A DNA stretch of 64,000 nt, taken from Leucobacter insecticola. GTDB taxonomy: Bacteria; Actinomycetota; Actinomycetes; Actinomycetales; Microbacteriaceae. A program made the position numbers and the translations under genes. Shown in pieces: positions 57,053-64,000 of this stretch. The first letter of the stretch is position 1, and each line of letters begins with the position of its first letter. The notes below the pieces were generated by a model. It was not told the DNA's origin. It worked only from the letters and a program-made list of their open reading frames with translations, and did not search any database. Location: contig NZ_CP049934.1 in the NCBI RefSeq assembly GCF_011382965.1, forward strand, positions 1,736,001 to 1,800,000, read 5' to 3'.

Positions 57053-58405
57053 CCTCCAGTGGTTCTTTTGAGAAGTCCACGTAGGGTGTGAGTAGGGAAA
57101 CAAACATCGTCTGCGCCTTCTCGCGCTTGCCAGCCTTCTCAAATTCGTAGGTCACGTCGATACGGATGACGTCGTAGCTCGAGACGACGCTCGGGGTGGT
57201 ATAGCTTGACTCGGGGGTGAGCGCGTTGAGCGCGGCATCCCCCTCAGTGGTGAGTTTGCGCTGCACGGTGCCATCAATCGGCTTCGCAATGGCCCGCAAA
57301 TCGGAAAGATCGTTGCCGCAGGGAGTCGTCAACGCGGTCGAGGCGAGACATTCCGTCAGAGACGCGCGCACCAAATCGCGGAAGGTTGCGGTCGCTTCCT
57401 CGGTGAGCACCGCCTTGACGCCGTGCAGATCATTTGTGTCGTCGTCACCCAGCACAAAGATGTCACTGTCGCTGGAGACGGTGAAGTTCTTGTTTTCAAA
57501 TGTGACCTGATACGCGCCGATGAACGCCTCTGCGTAGCTTTCTCCGGGCTCAACCCCGTTTATCTTGGTACCCAGCCCCCAAAGCCCGAGAGTGACATAC
57601 CCACAAGGCCGTCAAAAATCACCCAGTCCTCTCCTCCATAGCCCCATACGGTGAAGTCACGGGTGATCGTCTCATCGCCAATATCAAACGTTGCCGGCAC
57701 AATCACCTCGTGGTCGTCGAGCGTGTATGAGTCGTCCACATCGACGGAGATATTCGTGATCGGCGCCAGCTCTTGTGATGCAGCAAGCACCTCGTCGGTG
57801 AGGAGCTTGTTACTCGCGGTAGCGCCGACGAGCGCCTTGGCGGTCTTGGCATCACCCTCGGCGAGTGCGGTGAGATAGTCCTCGACGGCCTGCGTTGCTC
57901 CCGGGGAGGATGCTCCATACGTGGGCTCATCAATGTAAGGGCTAATGCTGCGGTTCGCGAGGGATCCAACGACGGCGATACCGCCGATAAGAATGAGGAG
58001 GAGCGCCACCGCGCCTGCGACGATGCCAATGATCGCACCGGTGGGGAGGCCCTTCCTGGGTGGCATCCCGCTCTGTAGGTACTGAGGCACCTGATGGAAC
58101 TGAGGCACCTGATGGAACTGAGGCACCTGGTGGAACTGTGGTGCCTGATCTTGCGGGGCTTGATCCTGTGGTGGTTGATGGAACTGAGGCGCCTGATACT
58201 GCGGTGCTGGCTGATACACAGGAGGCGCGTACAGCGGTCTTTGCTCAAAAGTCTGGGCCGACTCAAAGTTCTGCGGCGGTTGCATGTCGGCGGGTGGTGC
58301 GAGCCCTGGCGACGGCGCGAGCCCATCTGGGATCTCGGAGGTGGGGTTGGGTTCCTGTGACGGATCCGTTTCACTCGGCTGCTGGGGATCCTGCGTATTG
58401 GTCAT
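57039..58405 (-). CDS. Pro/Gln-rich single-pass membrane protein (apparent frameshift at 57576-57580)
   Basis: ATG 58405 follows AGAGG. A long N-terminal region rich in Pro and Gln has tandem QVPQFH repeats (three near-identical 18-base units around 58085-58135), then one membrane helix (about 125-150) and an outer domain that begins QAVEDYLTALAEGDAKTAKALV, like the DUF4878 or lumazine-binding type of extracytoplasmic domains. One extra C at CCCCC 57576-57580 (G on the gene strand) restores SGFGGLGTKINGVEPGESYA and joins the C-terminal 160 or so residues, giving 455 in all. Function unknown. Confidence 0.78.
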
Positions 58406-58458
58406 GCCTCTACTGTAGGGGGAGCCGAGGAGCGCCCCCATCTGTGTAGTCTTGAAAC

Positions 58459-59121
58459 GTGAGCACACACCGCATTAATCCAAGCATCCTCTCCGCCGAC
58501 TTCGTCAACCTTCAGGCTGAGCTTGAAGCAATCAGGACGGCGGATCTGGTTCACGTCGATGTGATGGATAACCATTTTGTGCCAAACCTCACGATGGGGC
58601 CGCCTGTCGTTGAACGGATCCAGGCCGTGTCACCGATCCCGCTTGACGTGCACCTCATGATCGCGGACGCGGATCGCTGGGCTCCCGGCTATGCGGAGCT
58701 CGGGGCGTACTCGGTGACCTTCCATGCGGAGGCGGCGGCGGAGCCGGTCGCCCTCGCCCGCAAGATCCGCCAGATCGGTGCGCGGGCGGGCATTGCGCTG
58801 AAGCCTGGCACCGATCCTGAACCGTATCTAGAGCTGCTGCCCGAATTCGACCAGGTACTGGTAATGACCGTTGAGCCGGGGTTCGGCGGTCAATCGTTTA
58901 TGCCCGACATGATGCCAAAACTGCGCCGATTTGCTGACGCGAAGGCAAAGCTGGGGCTGGATCTCTGGCTGCAGGTCGACGGTGGGATTACCGTCGACAC
59001 GATCGGGATCGCGGCCGAGGCCGGGGCAGATACCTTCGTTGCAGGATCCGCCGTTTATGGCGGCGTGCCCGAAGACCGGATCGCCAAGCTGCGTGCCGCC
59101 GTGGCAGCTCACGCACACTGA
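58459..59121 (+). CDS. rpe: Ribulose-phosphate 3-epimerase
   Basis: Interconverts ribulose 5-phosphate and xylulose 5-phosphate. 220-residue TIM barrel with [27 protein letters not shown] (metal His and Asp), [13 protein letters not shown], and the phosphate-binding DGGITVDT and [12 protein letters not shown] 58459; its promoter must lie in the 53-base gap to the divergent gene. It heads the his gene cluster, as often in actinobacteria. Confidence 0.96.
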   Translation: MSTHRINPSILSADFVNLQAELEAIRTADLVHVDVMDNHFVPNLTMGPPVVERIQAVSPIPLDVHLMIADADRWAPGYAELGAYSVTFHAEAAAEPVALARKIRQIGARAGIALKPGTDPEPYLELLPEFDQVLVMTVEPGFGGQSFMPDMMPKLRRFADAKAKLGLDLWLQVDGGITVDTIGIAAEAGADTFVAGSAVYGGVPEDRIAKLRAAVAAHAH

Positions 59122-59133
59122 TACGCTAGACGG

Positions 59134-59397
59134 GTGAAATCCTTCGATGACCTGTTCGCTGAGCTCAGCGATAAAGCGGCCACCCGCCCCGAGGGAAGCG
59201 ATACTGTCGCAAGGCTCGACGCTGGCGTGCACGCCATCGGGAAGAAAATCGTGGAGGAAGCCGCCGAGGTTTGGATGGCTGCCGAGTACGAGTCCAAAGA
59301 GGCGTGCGCCGAAGAAATTAGCCAGCTGCTGTACCACCTGCAGGTCATGATGCTTGCAAAAGGCCTGAAGCTCGAGGACGTGTACACGCATCTCTAG
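59134..59397 (+). CDS. hisE: Phosphoribosyl-ATP pyrophosphohydrolase
   Basis: Second step of histidine synthesis: hydrolyses PR-ATP to PR-AMP. 87 residues, all-alpha MazG-like fold with [16 protein letters not shown] and [13 protein letters not shown] carrying the metal-binding acidic residues. GTG 59134, 12 bases after rpe. HisI, the next enzyme of the pathway, is a separate gene at 61132. Confidence 0.95.
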   Translation: MKSFDDLFAELSDKAATRPEGSDTVARLDAGVHAIGKKIVEEAAEVWMAAEYESKEACAEEISQLLYHLQVMMLAKGLKLEDVYTHL

Positions 59398-59493
59398 CGT
59401 TGGTGCCACGGTCTTGACCCGAAGCGCCGACGCTTGCCGCTGATTTCTCACCCTGGCCGCACATCGGCCACCACGGAAGGACCCAACACCACC

Positions 59494-60335
59494 ATGCTGC
59501 GCATTGCCGTACCGAACAAGGGCTCGCTCTCAGAGGTTGCCGCCGAGATGCTCGCCGAGGCCGGCTACTCTGGTCGCCGCGACAGCCGCACACTTGTGCA
59601 CACCGATGCGCACAACGACGTTCAGTTTTTCTACCTCCGCCCCCGCGACATCGCAACCTACGTGAGCTCAGATGCGCTCGACGTTGGCATCACCGGGCGA
59701 GACCTGCTGCTTGACTCGGGATCCGGTGCCACCGAGATTGCGGAGCTCGACTTCGCTGACTCGACCTTCCGTTTTGCCGCGCCGGCTGGGGCGATATTTC
59801 CGAGATTACTGATCTCGCAGGACGCCGGGTCGCGACCAGCTACCCGAGGCTTGTCGATGACTTCCTGCGCGCGCGCGGGGTCGAAGCGACGCTCGTACAG
59901 CTTGACGGTGCCGTGGAGTCTGCGGTTGAGTTGGGCGTCGCCGATGCCGTGGCCGATGTCGTGTCTACGGGGGCGACGCTTCGGGCGGCCGGTCTCAAAA
60001 TCTTTGGGCCAGTGATCCTCGAATCAACCGCGGTTCTGATCCGGGGCGAAAACGAGCACCCGGGGATCGCGCGCCTGCTGCGTCGCCTGCGCGGTGTGCT
60101 CGTCGCCCGCAAGTACGTGCTCATGGACTATGACCTGCCGGTCGAACAGCTGGACGCCGCGATCGCGATCGCGGGCGGCATCGAGTCGCCCACGGTTTCG
60201 CCCCTGCGGGATGAGAACTGGGTTGCCGTGCGCGTGATGGTCTGCGCAGATGAGGCGAATGACGTGATGGATCGTCTCTACGATCTGGGCGCGAAAGCTA
60301 TCCTCGTGACCGCGATCCACGCCGCGCGCCTGTAG
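59494..60335 (+). CDS. hisG: ATP phosphoribosyltransferase, long form (apparent frameshift at 59788-59791)
   Basis: Committed, histidine-inhibited step of the pathway. ATG 59494 follows GGAAGGA. The first part has [20 protein letters not shown] and [10 protein letters not shown]; the C-terminal part, in another frame, has the PRPP loop [14 protein letters not shown] and a C-terminal ACT-like regulatory domain ([10 protein letters not shown]), so this is the long HisG-L form that does not need HisZ. Adding one G to GGGG at 59788-59791 restores [20 protein letters not shown] and 280 residues. Confidence 0.93.
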
Positions 60336-60345
60336 GAGGACGAAG

Positions 60346-61135
60346 ATGTCACTTGCTACCCGAGTCATACCGTGCTTGGACGTCGCCGCGGGCAGAGTCG
60401 TCAAGGGCGTCAACTTCCTCAATCTGCGCGATGCGGGTGATCCGGTCGAGCTGGCCGCTCGCTACGCTGAACAGGGCGCTGACGAGCTGACCTTTCTCGA
60501 TGTCACCGCCACCGTCGATGATCGCGCGACCACCTACGATGTGGTCCAGCGCACCGCGGAACAGGTATTCATTCCGCTGACGGTGGGCGGGGGAGTTCGT
60601 GAGGTTGACGATGTTGCGCGCCTGCTCGGGGTCGGTGCTGACAAAGTCGGGATCAACAGCGGTGCGATCGCCCGCCCCGCGGTGATCGGAGAGATTGCTG
60701 ACCGCTTCGGATCCCAGGTGCTCGTGCTCTCCCTCGATGTGAAGCGGAGTCCGCGCACGCCCTCCGGGTTTGTGGTGACCACGCACGGAGGGAAGCGAGA
60801 GACCGATCTCGACGCGCTTGAATGGTGCAGGGAGGCCGTCGATCGGGGGCGGGCGAGCTGCTCGTGAACTCGATGGATGCCGATGGCACCCTCGCTGGTT
60901 TCGATCTTGAGTTGACGGCAGCGGTGCGTGCCCTCTCAGAAGTGCCGATCATTGCCTCGGGGGAGCCGGAAAGCTTGAACATTTTGCTCCCGCGGTCGAT
61001 GCTGGCGCGGACGCTGTGCTTGCCGCCTCGGTGTTCCACGACGGCACTTTCACGGTGTCGCAGGTAAAGCGGGCGCTTGCCAGCGCGGGGCACACGGTGC
61101 GGTTGGTGCGGAGCGGCCCTGAGGCGTCGGCATGA
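60346..61135 (+). CDS. hisF: Imidazole glycerol phosphate synthase cyclase subunit (two apparent frameshifts)
   Basis: TIM-barrel subunit that uses ammonia from HisH to form IGP and AICAR. ATG 60346 after GGAGGA. The start [18 protein letters not shown] and [10 protein letters not shown] are typical. Adding one G at 60845-60849 restores [19 protein letters not shown]; adding one G at 60959-60963 restores [20 protein letters not shown] and the C-terminus. The repaired protein has 263 residues. It ends in an ATGA overlap with hisI. hisH and hisA are not in this window. Confidence 0.93.
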
Positions 61136-61491
61136 ACGCGCCGAACCCCGTGCCTGACTCGCTCGTTTTTGGCAGCGACGGACTGATCCCCGCGGTGATT
61201 CAGGACGATGCCTCGGGCGAGGTGCTCATGCTCGCCTGGATGGATCGCGAGGCGATCAGACGTACCTTGACAACGGGGCGCGTCACCTTTTGGTCGCGCT
61301 CCCGCCGCGAGTACTGGCGAAAGGGCGACACCTCGGGCCACCGTCAGTACGTGCGAAGTGTTGCTGCCGACTGCGACGGCGACACTCTGCTCGTGCGCGT
61401 GATCCAGATCGGTGCGGCCTGCCACACCGGTACCCGCAGCTGCTTCACCGACCGTGAGATCCCCGCCCTCGTCGGGGATCCTGAACCCTAG
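61132..61491 (+). CDS. hisI: Phosphoribosyl-AMP cyclohydrolase
   Basis: Third step of histidine synthesis: opens the purine ring of PR-AMP. 119 residues with [34 protein letters not shown], the metal-binding DCDGD and the zinc Cys pair CHTGTRSCF. Overlaps hisF by 4 bases. After it a 184-base gap separates the his and trp genes. Confidence 0.96.
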   Translation: MNAPNPVPDSLVFGSDGLIPAVIQDDASGEVLMLAWMDREAIRRTLTTGRVTFWSRSRREYWRKGDTSGHRQYVRSVAADCDGDTLLVRVIQIGAACHTGTRSCFTDREIPALVGDPEP

Positions 61492-61503
61492 ACGCTGCTC
61501 TGT

Positions 61504-61540
61504 GCTGCGCTGCGGAGCTCGGCGCTGCGCTGCAGAGCTC
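61504..61540. repeat. Tandem 20-bp repeat in the hisI-trpE gap
   Basis: GCTGCGCTGCGGAGCTC (61504-61520) recurs as GCTGCGCTGCAGAGCTC (61524-61540), 20 bases apart with one mismatch. The GAGCTC palindromes could pair with each other. The rest of the gap (61541-61675) contains no leader peptide with tandem Trp codons and no clear terminator. Confidence 0.5.
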
Positions 61541-61675
61541 AGCTCTGCCGTGTGCACAAGTTGTCATTATGCGCTGCGTTAAGAACAAGCTGCGCACACA
61601 ACGTCGGATGGCTCCCGCCCAGGATCGACGCGTTCAGCACTCGGCGGACAACATCAGGCCCGGTAAGCTGGTGCG

Positions 61676-63266
61676 GTGACTCTGACCACCACGCGCGCGG
61701 CCTTCGAGAGTGCCCGGGCTTCCCACGCCGTCCTTCCCGTCTGCCGAGAGGTGTTCGCAGATGCTGACACCCCGGTGGGGATTTACCGGAAGGTCGCCGG
61801 CAACCGCCCGGGAACCTTCCTGCTCGAATCAGCGGAGCAGGGCGGAGTGTGGACTCGTTTCAGCTTCGTCGGAGCCGGCAGCTTCGGGGTGCTCGGTGAG
61901 CGACACGGCCGGGCACACTGGCAGGCAAGCTCGAGTGGTCCGACGCTCGATGCCGAAAGGTTACTCCCCGGCGGTGTCGATTCGCTTGCCCCGGTAGCTG
62001 CACTGCGCGAGGTTTATGAGCGGTGGAGATCGCCACAGGTTCCCGGCCTCCCGCCGCTCGCAAGCGGGTTTGTTGGCTATCTTGGCTGGGACACCGTGCG
62101 CCAGTTCGAGCGGCTGGAGCACGGTCCCTCTGTGGGCCCGGGCTTGCCGGTGCAGGGACTCAGTTTTGTGTCCGAACTCGTGGTGATAGACCATCGTGAA
62201 GGTTCGTTGGTTCTGCTCGTGAACGTGTTGAACGACGGTGCGCTTGGGGGTGCTGCCGAGCAGCGCCACGGGGCGCAAACCGCCGACGAGCAGTGGGAGG
62301 ATGCACAGACGCGACTCGATGCACTTCAGGCGGCGCTTGCGGCCCCCGAGGCGTCTCCACTCGGGCAGCTGGATCGCCTGGCCGAGCCGGATCCTGCGCG
62401 CCTCACGAGCACCCCCGAGTTTCTCGAATCGGTGAAAACCGCGAAGCAGTACATCGTTGATGGAGACATCTTTCAGGTCGTGCCATCGCAGCGCTTCGAC
62501 CAAGAGTGCACCGCTGATCCGCTCGACGTCTACCGCGTGCTACGGCATCTGAACCCGAGCCCGTATCTCTATTTGCTGCAGCTTGAGGACGCCCAGGGTG
62601 AGCCTTTCTCGGTCGTCGGTTCGAGTCCCGAGGCCCTCGTGACCGTGCAGGAAGACGGGCACATCATGACGCATCCAATTGCGGGATCGCGGCCTCGCGG
62701 TGCGACGACCGAAGAGGATCAGCAGCACGAGCAGGACCTACTCGCCGACGAAAAGGAACGAGCGGAGCACCTGATGCTCGTAGATCTCGCGCGCAACGAT
62801 CTACTGCGCGCATGTGAGCCCGACTCGGTTGAGGTTACCGAGTTCATGCGGATCGAACGGTTTAGTCACATTATGCACATCGTGTCGACGGTCGAGGGGC
62901 GGGCCCGTCCGGATCAGAATCCCGTCGATGTGTTTAGGGCGACCTTCCCCGCGGGCACACTCTCCGGCGCCCCAAAACCGCGCGCGCTGCAAATCATCGA
63001 CGAGCTTGAGCCGGTGCAGCGGGGGGTCTACGGGGAGTCGTCGGGTATTTTGGACTCGGCGGCGCAGCTGACCTTGCCATCGCGATTCGCACGGCCACGA
63101 TCAAGAACGGCGTGGCAATGGTGCAAGCGGGGCGGGGATCGTTGCCGACTCGCACCCCGAGGCTGAAGACGCGGAGTGCCGCAGCAAGGCCGCGGCTCCC
63201 CTTCGGGCTATCGCGATCGCGAACACCCTTCGCCCTCTCGCGGACACGCCAGCAGAAAGAGCCTAA
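61676..63266 (+). CDS. trpE: Anthranilate synthase component I (two apparent frameshifts)
   Basis: Chorismate to anthranilate, the feedback-inhibited entry to tryptophan synthesis. GTG 61676. N-terminal regulatory segment with FLLESAEQGGVWTRFSF (the LLES tryptophan-binding motif), then the chorismate domain: IVDGDIFQVVPSQRF, THPIAGSRPRG, HLMLVDLARNDL and FPAGTLSGAPKPRALQII. The C-terminus is split over three frames. Adding one G at 63032-63035 restores YGGVVGYFGLGGAADLAIAI; adding one G at 63129-63132 restores VQAGAGIVADSHPEAED. The repaired protein has 530 residues. Confidence 0.94.
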
Positions 63267-63269
63267 GCG

Positions 63270-63890
63270 ATGCGCACAAAACTCTGGACACTTGCAGGCA
63301 TCGCGCTTACGGGCGCAGTCTCCCTGCTTGCCGGGGCGCAGACCTGGGTGTCGTTCATGCTCGACAGCAACCACTCTGTCGAGGTGTCGACAGGGCATGA
63401 AATCAACTCGGCGCTGTCGCCTGTCTCGATCGCGATCGTAGCCGCGGCCCTCGCGCTCACGATCGCCGGGCCCGTTTTTCGAAGGGTGCTGGGAGTGCTC
63501 GTGGCGTTGCTCGGGGCCGGTCTCGTGGCGCTCACATGGGCGGTGCTGGCCTCACCCATCGGCTCCGTTGCTGGCAAGATCACCGAGCTCACGGGGCTGA
63601 CCGGCGGGGGTGGCGGGGACGGCGTGATCGTCACTTGGAGTCAGGTCACTTGGAGTCAGGTCTCGCCTTGGGCCTACACGAGCCTGATTGCGGGCCTTGT
63701 CGCCGTGCTACTGGGCGCCGCCGTCGTGATCTTGGGCGGCAAATGGGGGACCGCCGGCCGAAAGTACGATGCCGAGCGAAAGCTGCGGGCGAACACGGAA
63801 TCCAAGCCGGATCGCATCTCTGACTGGGACTTGCTCTCAGACGGTGATGATCCGAGTGGCGAGGAAGAGCGGGGCGAGAATATCCGCTAG
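63270..63890 (+). CDS. Tryptophan-biosynthesis-associated membrane protein
   Basis: A 206-residue protein with four membrane helices in the slot after trpE, where actinobacteria have a conserved membrane protein of unknown role (TIGR02234 type, Trp-region conserved hypothetical). An outer loop carries a 15-base tandem duplication (GTCACTTGGAGTCAG twice, about 63632-63661) that encodes TWSQVTWSQV. The tail is acidic and charged. It starts 3 bases after the trpE stop. Confidence 0.85.
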   Translation: MRTKLWTLAGIALTGAVSLLAGAQTWVSFMLDSNHSVEVSTGHEINSALSPVSIAIVAAALALTIAGPVFRRVLGVLVALLGAGLVALTWAVLASPIGSVAGKITELTGLTGGGGGDGVIVTWSQVTWSQVSPWAYTSLIAGLVAVLLGAAVVILGGKWGTAGRKYDAERKLRANTESKPDRISDWDLLSDGDDPSGEEERGENIR

Positions 63891-63926
63891 GCTGGAACCG
63901 TACACGTAGGTCTTAAGAGGAGATTC

Positions 63927-64000
63927 ATGACTTCCCAGCACGAAGAACCCGGCCACGGCGATTCGCCCGCCGCATGGACGGCAGTTGTAGTGATGCTGAT
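63927..64000 (+). CDS. HGxxPAAW family membrane protein (3' truncated by window edge)
   Basis: Only the first 24 codons are visible. The motif HGDSPAAWTAV, followed by a hydrophobic run, is the hallmark of a small actinobacterial two-helix protein usually located in the trp operon between trpE and trpC. AAGAGGAG ribosome site before ATG 63927. Function unknown. Confidence 0.85.
   Translation, partial: MTSQHEEPGHGDSPAAWTAVVVML

Noticed and set aside
61492..61675. A trp leader peptide and attenuator upstream of trpE
   Set aside because: No short ORF with adjacent Trp codons and no hairpin followed by T residues was found in this gap.

Overview
The window is a high-GC, gene-dense chromosomal segment from an actinobacterium, most likely the family Microbacteriaceae and plausibly a Leucobacter-like genus. 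The evidence is the dcw cluster without ftsA but with Wag31/DivIVA, SepF and YggT, a class II DAHP synthase, a PknL/Rv2175c-like pair, a PriA without ATPase motifs, DUF3040 and HGxxPAAW proteins, and a MurE with an unusual amino-acid-selectivity motif. The family assignment is inference; the gene content is read directly.

Layout. 1-5.3 kb: the 3' end of pyruvate carboxylase, peptide deformylase, an acyl-CoA synthetase with a small membrane protein, and a PlsC-type acyltransferase. 5.4-10.7 kb: DAHP synthase, a PASTA Ser/Thr kinase with its divergent Rv2175c-like partner, a polyprenyl diphosphate synthase and a DUF3040 protein. 10.7-11.35 kb: a non-coding stretch with hairpin repeats, a strong terminator, a degenerate 19-bp repeat array and an MraZ operator. 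11.35-29.4 kb: the division and cell-wall cluster mraZ-rsmH-ftsL-ftsI-murE-murF-mraY-murD-ftsW-murG-murC-ftsQ, then ftsZ-yggS-sepF-yggT-wag31. 29.4-37.7 kb: lspA, an RluD-type synthase, a glycosyltransferase, dnaE, nadE and msrA. 37.7-46.2 kb: an ssb paralogue, a lipoprotein, ettA, two thioesterases, an ECF sigma factor with a membrane partner, rpoZ and metK. 46.2-55.6 kb: priA, a solitary trpB behind a classical tryptophan attenuator, a large SF2 helicase inserted at the start of fmt, then fmt and rsmB. 55.6-64 kb: an MFS protein, a proline/glutamine-rich membrane protein, rpe, hisE-hisG-hisF-hisI and the start of a trp operon (trpE, a Trp-associated membrane protein, an HGxxPAAW protein).

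Most distinctive locus. A 990-residue, apparently membrane-anchored SF2 helicase lies between two 88-bp direct repeats (87/88 identical). Each repeat carries the upstream region, start codon and first codons of fmt. The downstream copy is the real fmt. The upstream copy is a 35-codon fmt fragment whose stop overlaps the helicase ATG, so the inserted gene seems to have taken over the fmt expression signals. Next to it is the trpB leader, encoding MHNVQQWWAA followed by a terminator hairpin.

Data quality. Thirteen genes, many of them essential (murD, murG, ftsQ, def and others), are broken by 16 single-base lesions. Every one is a missing base in a G or C run, and adding one base per lesion restores each full-length protein. 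This looks like homopolymer undercalling in the sequence, not gene decay, so these genes are annotated as whole CDSs with the lesion position stated.
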